From contig CAJNDS010002150.1 of assembly GCA_905221605.1 (NCBI GenBank), positions 477,485 to 541,484 on the forward strand: a stretch of DNA of 64,000 bases, read 5' to 3'. Shown piece by piece: positions 46,063 through 55,919 of the stretch. The notes below the pieces were generated by a model. It was not told the origin of the DNA and ran no database searches. It saw only the letters and a program-made list of their open reading frames with translations. Within the stretch, counting starts at the first letter, position 1. Every line of letters begins with the position of its first letter. The stretch is from Symbiodinium natans. Lineage: Eukaryota; Sar; Dinophyceae; Suessiales; Symbiodiniaceae. The translations under genes and the position numbers were made by a program.

Positions 46063-46081
46063 ACAAAAAAGTGCAGCCAAC

Positions 46082-46128
46082 CACTGCCCCGGCGCCTGCT
46101 CCTCCATCTCCGCCAGGACCCGGACAGC
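46082..46128 (-). CDS. Coiled-coil exon, AVRVLAEMEEQ
   Basis: After GCCTGCTTTGACAG|GCT reads AVRVLAEMEEQAPGQ. A GT donor at 46081 gives 47 bp (phase 2); a GC donor after EEQ would give 33 bp in phase 0. Confidence 0.45.
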
Positions 46129-46167
46129 CTGTCAAAGCAGGCCAGGGGCCCAGGTTGAAAAGGCATG

Positions 46168-46311
46168 TAGGGTTTAGGGTTTAGGGTTTAGGGTTTAGGG
46201 TTTAGGGTTTAGGGTTTAGGGTTTAGGGTTTAGGGTTTAGGGTTTAGGGTTTAGGGTTTAGGGTTTAGGGTTTAGGGTTTAGGGTTTAGGGTTTAGGGTT
46301 TAGGGTTTAGG
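46168..46311. repeat. Perfect TTTAGGG array, about 20 copies
   Basis: Uninterrupted TTTAGGG heptamers to the right of the exon at 46082-46128: the longest perfect G-rich-on-plus block in this half of the window. Confidence 0.98.
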
Positions 46312-46589
46312 CCCAGTATTGGCTCTCCGACACCCTGAAAAGCTGAAAGCATCGAACCTAAACACCCTAAACCCTTCACAACTTATGCTGAGTCAGAGCT
46401 GATTCCTAAACCCTTAAAGCCCTACACCAAAACACTATCAATTCCTCATTTCTCAAAGTTCAGGGGCTAAACCTTCAGTATGGAATGAGGGAACCGGGTA
46501 CCCTTAGAAGCCCGTAAAGGGTATGTATATAAGGGGGATGTGGCGTACCTTATGTCCACCCCTCCACGCCCCCAACGCACAGCCTCCAC

Positions 46590-46622
46590 CTTCGTCCTGC
46601 CAGCAGTGAACTTTAGCTCGAC
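46590..46622 (-). CDS. Exon, VELKFTAGRTK
   Basis: 33 bp, phase 0 both ends, after CAACCAGGAG|GTC and before AAG|GTGGAG. Confidence 0.45.
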
Positions 46623-47298
46623 CTCCTGGTTGAGGGCTTAGGGCTTAACTGAGTGGTGCTTGAAAGCCCTTTGAAAACTATTTATGAATAGGTTCCCTTG
46701 AAAGGGAAAGAAGGTAAACTTAAAATTATCCCCAAGCACTACCCAGCTAAGGTTTAACTAAAGGCGCATGTTGTCTCGGATTTCAGTATGTCTGTGTCTG
46801 ACGCGCGCCGCCCCCAGTTGAATTCTTGGAGAACCCGCGAGACTCTAAGCCAAAAAATCCCGAAACCCCACTCCCATCCCACATGCGGCGTAAATAATCC
46901 TTTAGCCTTGTCTGCGCCTTGCTTTGGGTTTGGGGCCTACAGGGTTCAGGATGTAGCATTTAGGCTTTAGGGTGCAGGGTTCTCAGGGTCCTCAAACCAT
47001 CTCAGCATGCGGACTCGGGCGAAACGTTCGGAACCCCTGTGGGGCTGGAAACACCCACCGTCAAGCCCTAGACCAGAAACCCCAAACCCGGGACACTAAA
47101 CCCTAAAGCCTGAACCCTAAACCTTAGGAGGCCCCTGAACCCTGAAAGCCCTCGAGCTCCACAAGCCTGCAACTGGGTTTTGGGGTTCTGAAGACCTCCG
47201 CACAGTTTCCGGCACATCCCCTCCCCCCCCCCCCCCGGCCCCCCCCAAGTAAGGTCTTCGGGGCTCTGGGGCAAATCTCGGCTCGGCCGGGGTGCAGC

Positions 47299-47349
47299 AA
47301 TGGTCTTGCCGGCTTTGGCCAGCGCGACGTTGGCATGAGAAATCTTGGC
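47299..47349 (-). CDS. Coiled-coil exon, AKISHANVALAKAGKTI
   Basis: 51 bp (17 codons), phase 0 both ends, after CCCGCACAG|GCC and before ATT|GCTGCA. Same size as the 51-bp exons at 54417, 60876 and 61898. Confidence 0.5.
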
Positions 47350-47543
47350 CTGTGCGGGGAAGGGGGGGGGGGGGTGGGCAGGGGCTGGGGCTGTAGGGGT
47401 TTGGAGTCAGACTTGTAGTTGAAGGTTTTCAGGTTTATTTGTGTTGTGGATTTGGGGTGTAGGGGGGTGTAGCGTCCTTTAGGTGTTGGTCTAGGGGTTC
47501 GGCTATAGGGTTTGGGGGCTGAAGCTGCAGCACAGGATCTCAC

Positions 47544-47582
47544 GGCTTTACGTGCAGGTTTGCGCGCGGAACTTTCTGCCGG
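47544..47582 (-). CDS. Exon, PAESSARKPARKA
   Basis: 39 bp, phase 0 both ends, after ATCCTGCCTGAAG|CCG and before GCC|GTGAGA, a good donor. Lys/Arg/Ala-rich. Confidence 0.45.
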
Positions 47583-48002
47583 CTTCAGGCAGGATAGCCC
47601 GCTGTGGTTATAAACCCTAAACCCTACCCTCAACCCCTAAACCCTAAACCCTAAACCCTAAACCCTAAACCCTAAACCCTAAACCCTAAACCCCAGAACT
47701 ACCCCGCTGGGGTTAAATGCTGCCTTGGGGCCTTTGGGGAGTTTGTAAGCCAAAGAAAGGCCGCGGGTTAGGGTTTAGGGTTTAGGGATCATGGTCTGCT
47801 CCCAAACACCTAAACCCTAAGCCACCTCTTCACAGCACGCGCGCAAAGGCAAGAATCAAAAGCTCGAGAGAGTACAAATTTTCCAAAGAGTTAAGCAGGG
47901 TAGGGAGGGCGAAAAGATGAAACAAAACTGTCGCAACAAGCATGTGTGTCTGTTTGCATTTACGCACAGAACATTTGCACTGCTTGTATAGAGGTTCAAA
48001 GT

Positions 48003-48064
48003 ACTTGGAGGTTCATGGATGCATTTGCAACTCCCGTACTTGTAGCTACCCATGAACTCTCAAG
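48003..48064. mobile_element. Short inverted-repeat element (ACTTGGAGGTTCATGG)
   Basis: 62 bp with ends ACTTGGAGGTTCATGG and CCATGAACTCTCAAG and an inner ACTTGTAGCTACC. A tiny palindromic element. Confidence 0.55.
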
Positions 48065-48307
48065 CACGGATGGGGGCTTTGGGATGCTTGCTTCTACGAA
48101 TACCCTAAACAAACACCCCTGCAAAGAAGCAAGAAAAAAGACAGGAAGTGAGCCCTAAACCCTGCCTGGGACCATATTTACCTGGAGCTTCAAGAGCTAT
48201 CCCGCTTATACCTGCTAAATAGGAATACTTATAACTAACCTGTAGGTCAAGAGGGTCCCAGGTAGACCTTGTGTTCGTTCTAAGAAACCGACATCCTCCA
48301 ACCCAAC

Positions 48308-48354
48308 CTCTGCAAGGGCCGGGCCTGTAGCTCGCGCAGCTTCTGCACAAAGTC
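48308..48354 (-). CDS. Coiled-coil exon, DFVQKLRELQARPLQ
   Basis: After GGTAAGAAG|GAC reads DFVQKLRELQARPLQ. A GT donor at 48307 gives 47 bp (phase 2); a GC donor after ELQ is possible. Confidence 0.45.
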
Positions 48355-48489
48355 CTTCTTACCGGGCCGTTGAGAACTGAAAACGGCAACAGGTTTAGGG
48401 TTTAGGGTTTTGGCTTTAAGGCTTAGGGTTTAAGGTTTATTAAGGGATCTTTCACAACCCTAAACCCCTTGAAGCCTAAACCCTTTGAG

Positions 48490-48800
48490 CCCTACACGAA
48501 TTGAATCCTAAACCCTTTGAGCCCCAAACCCTTTGAACCCTCAACGCTTTGAACCCTAAACGCTTTTCAGCCCTTGACCCTTTGAACCTTACACCCTTCT
48601 AACCCTAAACGCTTTGAACCCTAAACCGTTTGAACCCTGAACCCTTTGAACCCTGAACCCTTTGAACCCTAAACCCTTTGAACCCTAAACCCTTTGAACC
48701 CTAAACCCTTTGAACCCTGAACCCTGTGAACCCTGAACCCTTTGAACCCTGAACCCTTTGAACCCTGAACCCTTTGAACCCTAAACCCTGTGAACCCTAA
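48490..48800. repeat. CCCTTTGAACCCTAAA 14-mer array
   Basis: Tandem AACCCTTTGAACCCTAA/G units of about 14 bp, diverging toward the left: a compound variant of CCCTAAA. Confidence 0.9.
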
Positions 48801-49062
48801 ACCCTAAACCCTAAACCCTGAACCCATTGAACCCAAAAAACCTTTTATAAACTCAAATTGGGGTTTTTGGTATACGGTTTGAACCCTAAACCCTAAACCC
48901 TAAACCCTGAACCCATTGAACCCAAAAAACCTTTTATAAACTCAAATTGGGGTTTTTGGTATACGGTTTGAACCCTAAACCCTAAACCCTAAACCCTGAA
49001 CCCATTGAACCCAAAAAACCTTTTATAAACTCAAATTGGGGTTTTTGGTATACGGTTTGAAC
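48800..49062. repeat. 89-bp unit, three copies
   Basis: A unit with AACCTTTTATAAACTCAAAT and GGGGTTTTTGGTATACGG recurs at exact 89-bp spacing (unit marks at 48841, 48930 and 49019), joined by CCCTAAA. Copies are identical by eye, so the amplification is recent. Confidence 0.95.
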
Positions 49063-49129
49063 CCTAAACCCTAAACCCTGAACCCTAAACCCTAAACCCT
49101 AAACCCTGAACCCTTCGAACCCAAAAAAC

Positions 49130-49193
49130 CTTTGGGCGGCTCCTCCCCGCCCTCGCGCTGGCAGCGGACGAGTTGGCCCCGGGCTTCCACCAC
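49130..49193 (-). CDS. Exon, VVEARGQLVRCQREGGEE
   Basis: After CCGCCCGAG|GTG reads VVEARGQLVRCQREGGEE. A GT donor at 49129 gives 64 bp (phase 1). Flanked by CCCTAAA on the left and TTTAGGG on the right. Confidence 0.45.
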
Positions 49194-49973
49194 CTCGGGC
49201 GGCGGTGCTTCGCTGGGATGCTCCCCCTTATGGTTTAGGGTTTAGGGTTTAGGGTTTAGGGTTTAGGGTTTAGGGTTTAGGGTTTAGGGTTTAGGGTTTA
49301 GGGTTTAGGGTTTAGGGTTTAGGGTTTAGGGTTTAGGGTTTCGGGTTTAGGGTTTAGGGTTTAGGGTTTAGGGTTTTTGGGGTTGCCCTGAATCGGGATG
49401 ATATAGTACCCCCTTATACTAACAGTCCTGATAGCACCCCCTATTGGAATCCCAAGTGCTTCGGGCTGGGTTTAGGTGTAATTAGGGTTTAGGGTTCAGG
49501 CTTTAGAGTGAGAGCGTAGTGACTGGCATAGTCGGAGGAGCTTCTCGCGTATGAAAAGCCAGAACCCCCGAAACATCAACCCGCGACCGACCCAAACAAA
49601 ACGCCCGCCCCCCAAAACCCCAACCCTAAACCCTAAACCCTAAACCGTGCTACTTGGGGCTTGGTTGGGAGCGTCTGCCCCCAACTCAGCTCCGGACGGA
49701 TTGCTGAGCCAATGACACCTCCAACGATGCAGGGTTTGGGGTTTGGGGTTTACCCGAAGCCCTAGGTACGTACCCCGAACCCGAAACCCCCAAGTCCACC
49801 CTAACCCTGAACCCTAAACCCTAAACCCTAAACCCTAAACCCTAAACTGGCCCTAAACCCTAAGCACTAAACCCTACACCTAAATCCTAAACCCTGAACC
49901 GTACACCCTTGGCCCCGGGGGGCAGGACTTGGGCCGCTTGAGCACGCCGACCCAAGGAGCTTCTCAACTGCTC

Positions 49974-50265
49974 CTAGGGTGCCTCGATGCCTGCACATCC
50001 ATTGATATGGATCTGCAACACACCTGCGTTTGGGAGCTGGCCACCTAAGAGGCCAGAGGACTGGATTTCCTCTTGCATGGCATAATACTCCGGGTCTCTT
50101 TCGCAGCGTCGCCTCCACTCGGCCACAGAGAGTCCCGATATGTCCCGATGTCATGTAAGGGCAAGAAGGACCGGATAACCACAACCTCCGCGCCTCAGCT
50201 CGAGCCAGTCGACTCTCCAGCTCACCGATTTGGCGCTGCGCGGCAGCATACAGCGATCCCCGCAT
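49974..50265 (-). pseudogene. Coiled-coil coding relic or two-exon gene piece
   Basis: From an ATG at 50265 the minus strand reads a clear coil (YAAAQRQIGELESRLARAEA). A second frame, shifted relative to the first, reads LSVAEWRRRCERDPEYYAMQ and later VLQIHINGCAGIEAP to a stop at 49974. A GT occurs after EARR, but the only AG before the second segment is inside it, so either an unusual intron or a frameshift separates them. Family unknown. Confidence 0.4.
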
Positions 50266-50407
50266 GCGTGACGTTGTCGTTTTTTCAGATTTCAGCGAGG
50301 TTTAGGTGTAGGGTTCAGGGCTTACGGTTGTTAGGGCTTGGGCTGTAAACCCAAATGATTTAAATCAGTCAACTCTGCTCCGAAACTATTTGCTGGTTTC
50401 AGAAATT

Positions 50408-50498
50408 GGGGGGGGGGGGGGTACCTTATTGGGGTCCTTACTATAAAGGAATCCTATTATTTGCGGGGCTATGTTAAGGGTCCCCTATTTTCGTAAAC
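50408..50498. mobile_element. Inverted-repeat element, GGGTTTACGA family (one end)
   Basis: Poly-G then TACCTTATTGGGGTCC...TATTTGCGGGGCTATG...TCCCCTATTTTCGTAAACCC. Internally like 3396-3506; the left end has been replaced by a G run. Confidence 0.5.
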
Positions 50499-50942
50499 CC
50501 TAAACCCTAAACCCCTAAACCCCCGTGTAAACCGAAAGCCAGGAGACTAAGAAGCCCCTGGCCAACTGAGCCTGTCATGCTCTCCAAGTCCTTAGGGCCT
50601 TGAACTGAATCCCCAGCAGCAGAAGTCAGGAATAAGGGTTTAGGGTTTAGGGTTTGGGGTTTAGGGTTTGGGGTTTAGGGTTTAGGATTTAGGGTAAGGG
50701 GTTTAGGGCTCCGGGTTAAAGCCTAAACCCCGCAAACAAAAAGCTTGGAAATAAAAACACCTCCTTGTGTTGTCAGGTGGGCTCACCGAGGGTTTAGCTT
50801 TTAGGGTTTAGGGTTTAGGGTTTAGGGTTTAGGGTTTAGGAGCGGAAGGATTCTCTGGGATTTTGCTCCTCGAAAACCTTGTGGGCAAACAAGAACCTGA
50901 GGAGCATGCCATGATGCAGACACGAGTCACCAATCTAAGGAT

Positions 50943-51005
50943 GGCTACATGGTCCCTTAGTTTAATTGGGGACCCGAGACCATATCAAGGGACCATGCAA
51001 CTACC
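50943..51005. mobile_element. 63-bp inverted-repeat element (CATGGTCCCTT ends)
   Basis: GGCTACATGGTCCCTT...AAGGGACCATGCAACTACC with perfect 11-bp inner inverted repeat. The plus frame across it (MATWSLSL...) is not a gene. Confidence 0.6.
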
Positions 51006-51227
51006 CTTGGAACCAAGTGGTAGAAACAACCCGCAAATGGGTTATGGCTCAGATTCTGGGGAGTAGTTCTATAGGGTTTAACCCCACTCCCCTCCGAACC
51101 CTGGCGTTGCGGCCAATAATCTAAGCCCTAAACCCTAAACCCTAAACCCTAAACCCTGAACCCTGAACCCTGAACCTCAAACCCTAATCCCAACACAAAC
51201 ACCTCCGTTGAACCCCTTATTCCCAAC

Positions 51228-51263
51228 CTTTTCGCTGGCTTTGCCGGATCGCACTGCCAGCTC
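51228..51263 (-). CDS. Coil exon, ELAVRSGKASEK
   Basis: 36 bp, phase 0 both ends, after AGTGTGCGAG|GAG and before AAG|GTTGGG. Confidence 0.45.
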
Positions 51264-51359
51264 CTCGCACACTTTTCTTATTGGGTTTAGGGGCTTAGGG
51301 CTGAGGCTTTGGGGATAAGGTTTGCTGGCTTAAGGTTTAGTATAGGGCTGTTTAGGGTT

Positions 51360-51552
51360 TAGGGTTTAGGGGTTTAGGGGTTTAGGGGTCTAGGGGCTCA
51401 GGGGTTCAGGGGTTTAGGGGTTTAGGGGTTTCGGGCTTTAGGGGTTTAGGGGTTTAGGGGTTTAGGGGTTCAGGGGTTCAGGGGTTTAGGGGTTTAGGGG
51501 TTTAGGGGTTTAGGGGTTTAGGGGTTTAGGGGTTTAGGGGTTTAGGGGTTTA
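51360..51552. repeat. GGGGTTTA octamer array
   Basis: About 23 copies of GGGGTTTA with occasional C variants. Confidence 0.95.
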
Positions 51553-51935
51553 GGCTATAGGGTTTAGGGTTTAGGGATTAGGGTTCAGGGTGCTCACAAA
51601 CCCTCCTACTCTCCCCTCATGCCTTAGTACCCTTGGACGAGGGTTGAGGGGTTCTTAGGCGCAGCCGCAGTTAACCAACCAAACCAGGTGAACGCTAAAA
51701 ACCCTAAACCCGAAACCCTCAACCCTAAACCCTAAACCCTAAACCCTAAACCCTAAACCCTGAACCCGCACTCCTGGGGTTCAAGCCTTAGGGCTTTTTG
51801 GGCTTAGGATTTGCGGTGTAGGCGTTTGGGGCTTAGGGTTTAGAGCTGCGGACTTAGGCGCTGCCCTCGGGATATAGGGTTTAGGGTTTAGGGTTGAGGG
51901 TTTAGGGTTTAGGGTTTAGGGTTTAGGGTTAGGGT

Positions 51936-52026
51936 TGCCCCTTACTAACAGTCCTTCATGGGGATTGTCATGGGGGGAACTATAAATCCCCCGTTAAGGA
52001 CCTTTAGTATAACGGGGGAACATCCC
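51936..52026. mobile_element. Inverted-repeat element, GGATGTTCCCCCTTATAC family
   Basis: TTGCCCCTTACTAACAGTCC...GGGGATTGTCATG paired with TAAATCCCCCGTTAAGGACC...AACGGGGGAACATCCC. The left tip has been eroded by the adjoining TTTAGGG array. Confidence 0.65.
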
Positions 52027-52066
52027 AAACTAGCCCGCTTACCCAAAAACCCCAAAAGCCTCTTGC

Positions 52067-52120
52067 CTGAACCCTAGGGCCGTCCTCCTCAGGGAGGTTG
52101 CCTTCCGAAAGGCTCTTCGC
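52067..52120 (-). CDS. Exon, AKSLSEGNLPEEDGPRVQ
   Basis: 54 bp (18 codons), phase 0 both ends, after CGGAGCTCCAG|GCG and before CAG|GCAAGAG, a typical GCAAG-type GC donor. Confidence 0.5.
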
Positions 52121-52380
52121 CTGGAGCTCCGGAATGCTCAACCCCAAGCAAGCCCTAAAACTCCCGAAAACCCCAAAGCCCTAAGAAACCTAGACCCTCC
52201 AGATGCTCTACACCCACTCCTACTGCCAGACCCTACAGCGGCTTAAAGTTTAGGGTTTAGGGTTTGGGGGGGAATCCAAAACCCTGTGCCCAGCGGGTTT
52301 ACACTGTCGGGATGTTGCCGGGTGATGGGCGTCAGCCAAGACCCTCATGGGATACCAGCTACCAGTTTCTTGGTAGCCCA

Positions 52381-52463
52381 GTAACCTTATTATAATAAGG
52401 GCACCCTTTTTGGGGTTGGCTACTTTCTAAGGGCAACTTGAACAAAAAAAGGGTACAGGTTAC
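52381..52463. mobile_element. Short inverted-repeat element (GTAACCT ends)
   Basis: GTAACCTTATTATAATAAGGGCACCC...AAAAAAAGGGTACAGGTTAC with inverted ends. Non-coding. Confidence 0.5.
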
Positions 52464-52565
52464 CACAGCTTCTGCCTGAAATCCCAAACCCTAGCAAACC
52501 CTAAACCCTAGCAAACCCTAAACCCTAAACCCTAAACCCTAAACCCTAAACCCTAAACCCTAAAC

Positions 52566-52600
52566 CTTCTCGTGGCCTCCTCTGCCAACTCCGCCACGAC
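52566..52600 (-). CDS. Coil exon, VVAELAEEATR
   Basis: 35 bp after GGCGTGCAG|GTC, reading VVAELAEEATR; its GT donor is the first base pair of a TTTAGGG array (AAG|GTTTAGGG). Phase 2 out. Confidence 0.45.
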
Positions 52601-53456
52601 CTGCACGCCAACAGGCTTTTAGGATGGCAGCAATTGTGGTTAGGATTGCCGTGGTCTGTGCATCTGAACAGAACAAACTGAATATGGGTAGTTTCTCTAA
52701 CCTTAGGACTCTGCGAAACTTCTCGCCCAGGCTTAGAATTCTCAAATGCGCCATTCCCTGGAAACCTCGACCCGAACCTCTTAGCGCTGCTGATCGGAGA
52801 TGGTTGTTCCAGGGCTTTCACGGGGCCATGCCCATGTCCCTCTCAGACGCCAGACGAGAGGCTCAGGCTTCACCACTCGGCGAGCTTTCCCATCGGGAGA
52901 CTTCTGACGCTTCGTGCATCCGCGCCGTCGGGGATTGTAGGGCTGAGGGTGAATGTAGGGTGCTGGGCCTTCGGGGGTTTAGGGAGCTTGGGGGGACATA
53001 GGGGGGTTAAGGGGGTTTAGGGTGGACCCCAATAACACAGGCATAAACAGGCTCCACTTCTTATCGTTGGGCAGTTTTGTAGGGAACCTGGCACCACAAG
53101 GAAGGAAAAAGAGCCCACTTGGGAGATCTACTAGCCATCTGAGCTGTCCCCTGCAGTGGGAAGCAGTCAACTGCCGCGCCTGCTCCCGGATGGTGCCCCC
53201 TAAGGACTTCTAACTTGAACCCCGTGCATTCAAGCCCCGAAAGCCTCAACCCTTAACCCTAGAACCTACACCCTAAACCCTGAAACCTAAAACGGAAAAC
53301 CTTGACCCTAAAGGCCTGAAGCTCTATCTTGTCTCTGGCCGTCGGGTTTTGTCCTAAACCCTAAACCCTAAACCCTAAACCCTATACCCTAAACCCTAAA
53401 CCCTAAACCCCCGAAATCCCAAGAAGGTACCCCAAACCGAGACTTTGAGGGCGTGC

Positions 53457-53483
53457 CTTCTCAAGCTCCACGACCTTGCCTTC
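53457..53483 (-). CDS. Coil exon, EGKVVELEK
   Basis: 27 bp, phase 0, after CTCACCTGAG|GAA and before AAG|GCACGC. The open frame continues ARPQSL to a GTTTGG alternative donor. Confidence 0.35.
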
Positions 53484-53699
53484 CTCAGGTGAGAGGGTTC
53501 AGAAACTAGTTTAGGATTTGGGATTTAGGGTTTAGGGTTTAGGGGTTAGAGGTTAGGGGTTAGGGGTTAGGGTTTGAGTTAACCCTAAACCCTATAGGCT
53601 TAGGATCTAGGGGCCTTGGGTTGCGGGCCGCATAGCCATAGGCATGTCAGGCGCACTGGTCTACAACATGGGCCGGTAGAGTACGGCTCAGTTTTGTCC

Positions 53700-53810
53700 A
53701 GGTTTAGGGTTTAGGGTTTAGGGTCTAGGGTCTAGGGTCTAGGGTCTAGGGTCTAGGAGGGTCTAGGGTCTAGGGTCTAGGGTCTAGGGTCTAGGGTCTG
53801 GGGTCTAGGG
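53700..53810. repeat. GGGTCTA heptamer array
   Basis: About 15 copies of the variant heptamer GGGTCTA after three TTTAGGG copies. Confidence 0.95.
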
Positions 53811-54416
53811 TGTCAAGCAGCGCATCACCCGCCATTTTGTGCCGCAACATGAAGGAACATATTTTACTTTACATGCTTAAGCCAGTTTTCCTCTTACTTT
53901 GCACCAAACACCCCTGAGAATCCCGGCTACTCTAGAAACAAATTGTGATGCCCCCTGAACCCTGAACCCTCAACCCTTAACCCTACATCCCAAACCCCAA
54001 ACCTAACCCCTAAACCCTAACCCCTAAACCCTAAACCCCAAACCCTAAACCTCAAACCCGGAACCCCGCAAGGAACACCACAAAATCAGCCAAGTCGCTG
54101 CTTCCTGCCGCTGCGCCGCTTTCCGGCGCGCAGAGTTCGCCTGGTAGGTGGTGGGGGCGGGGGGTAGGGTGGAGGGGAGAGGTGGGGTAGGGTAGGGGGG
54201 AGGGGGCGGGTTTGGGGGGGTGGGGGTTTGGGGGGCTTTGGGGGTTTGCGGGAGATCGGGATTTAGGGGAAGTGGGGGTTCCACAAAACCCCAAACCCCA
54301 AAACCCTTTAAAGCCCGAAGGCCCTGAGGCTCTAAGCTTTGTACCAGTCCGCAAGGCGGCCAACACGAATTCAACTTCTTATTTTTTGCACAAGTTGAGT
54401 TCCCGAGGGCTCTCAC

Positions 54417-54467
54417 TGCACAGTGCTGGAGCAAAGCATTTTGGCGTTCCTCTTCCGCTAGGAGAGC
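54417..54467 (-). CDS. Coiled-coil exon, ALLAEEERQNALLQHCA
   Basis: 51 bp (17 codons), phase 0 both ends, after AACTTGCGAAG|GCT and before GCA|GTGAGA, a consensus-like donor. One of the best single exons. Confidence 0.55.
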
Positions 54468-54968
54468 CTTCGCAAGTTTAAACAGGCTTTCAGGGTCTTT
54501 AGTGCTTCTAGGGCTTCATCTTCGAGGCAGTCACATTCGAGGTTCGCACAGCTTCATGCCAGATTTCACGCAGGCAGCTTGGCCTAGGCCCACTCAAGCC
54601 GCACACGGCGCACGTCGATGGGCTTTGCTGCTGCTGCTGCTGCCCCTAAACCCTAAACCCTAAACCCTAAACCCTAAACCCTAAACCCTAAACCCTAAAC
54701 CCTAAACCCTAAACCCTAAACCCTAAACCCTAAACCCTAAACCCTAAACCCTAAACCGTTGGACTTCAGGTCGGCGTTGGGGAATACCCTGGATCTCGGC
54801 TGAAACTCTCCCTTCCCGGAGGCCTCTGGGTTCGGTGTTGGGGGGTGGCCGACTTCAGGATTTAAGGGTTTAAACCCTAAACCCTAAACCCTAAACCCTA
54901 AACCCTGAACCCTAAACCCTAAACCCTAAACCCTAAACTCCAAACTCCAAACCGAAGCTTGTGTGGGC

Positions 54969-55031
54969 CTTGCGGAACTGAAGAAGCTGCGCTGCGGCAG
55001 CGTTCACGCGGGCAGACTGCTGCGTCACGTC
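54969..55031 (-). CDS. Coiled-coil exon, QQSARVNAAAAQLLQFRK
   Basis: 63 bp (21 codons), phase 0 both ends, after GAAAGAAGAG|GAC and before AAG|GCCCAC. An earlier acceptor would add LLKEE in frame. Confidence 0.5.
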
Positions 55032-55314
55032 CTCTTCTTTCAGAAGCTCTTGGAAAGAACCCTAAACCCTAAACCCTAAACCCTAAACCCTACGGTCTTA
55101 GGAAATGGCTCGGGAGTTGAGTTGAGCGTCTTGCGCAAGGTCGGGTTCCCGGAGGGGTTAGCGTTTAGGGTTTAGGGTTTTAGGGCTTGGGGCTTTTCGG
55201 GCTTAGGGCTTGAGGGGTGAGGGTGGAGGGTTTAGGGTTTACGGCTTCCCATCCTAGAAGAGTGGACAACATAACTCCAAGTCTACGGTGTCGTGTTCTG
55301 GTGTAGGGCTTACG

Positions 55315-55420
55315 GGGATGTTCCCCCTTATACTAACAGACCTAAATAGGAACTATACTAGGGCGGTAATTGCTATAAATCCCGTTAAGGACTGTTCATT
55401 AGTATGAGGGGGAACATCCC
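55315..55420. mobile_element. Inverted-repeat element, best-preserved GGATGTTCCCCCTTATAC copy
   Basis: GGGATGTTCCCCCTTATACT...GAACTATACTAG paired with AAATCCCGTTAAGGACTG...TATGAGGGGGAACATCCC. 106 bp and symmetrical. Reference copy of the family, with others at 21377, 27959, 29442, 36543, 42640, 51936 and partial copies near 25871, 49216 and 49396. Confidence 0.8.
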
Positions 55421-55587
55421 AAGGCTTAAGGTTCACGGTAGAGGGTTTAGGGTTTAGGCTTTAGGCTTTAGGCTTTAGGGTTTAGGGTTCAAGCATCTAG
55501 CAAAAAACAAGCATCTAGCAAAAAACTTGCGTACGTACAGGGTACTGTCATTGAGCACCAGAGGAACAGAATTGGCAGCCGTTTCGC

Positions 55588-55635
55588 CTGAGTGAACTTC
55601 TTGAGCGCGTCTCCCGAAAGGCTGGTCTTCATCTC
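55588..55635 (-). CDS. Exon, EMKTSLSGDALKKFTQ
   Basis: 48 bp, phase 0 both ends, after CTGTTTCTAAG|GAG and before CAG|GCGAAA. Helical. Confidence 0.5.
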
Positions 55636-55919
55636 CTTAGAAACAGAACGGATTCAGGATGTAGGGTTTCGGCTGCATGTGCACAGAAGCCTAGGTCGAA
55701 AAAGGGTTCCCGCTATATATATATATATATATATATATGCTCACGCCCCCCCCCATGATCCACGTTTCTGCTTCGAAACAGATGGATCTTGGGAGGAGAG
55801 GGGGCTATGAGCTAGCGACAAAAACACCGACAGGGCCGATAAAAACCTATATCATTTCAAGTCAGGCAGGTCATTTACATCAACAAGGTAGAAAAATACC
55901 CGAAAAAATCATGCTTTTT

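Noticed and set aside
52624-53001. 125-codon plus-strand ORF from an ATG
   Set aside because: The island also has open minus frames (KSPDGKARRVVKPEP) and the ORF ends in TTTAGGG-type repeat; no family resemblance, so not called.
53022-53249. Overlapping plus and minus ORFs of about 62 codons
   Set aside because: Both strands are open and neither is convincing; a minus exon (QARQLTASHCRGQL after GGGAG) is possible but unsupported.
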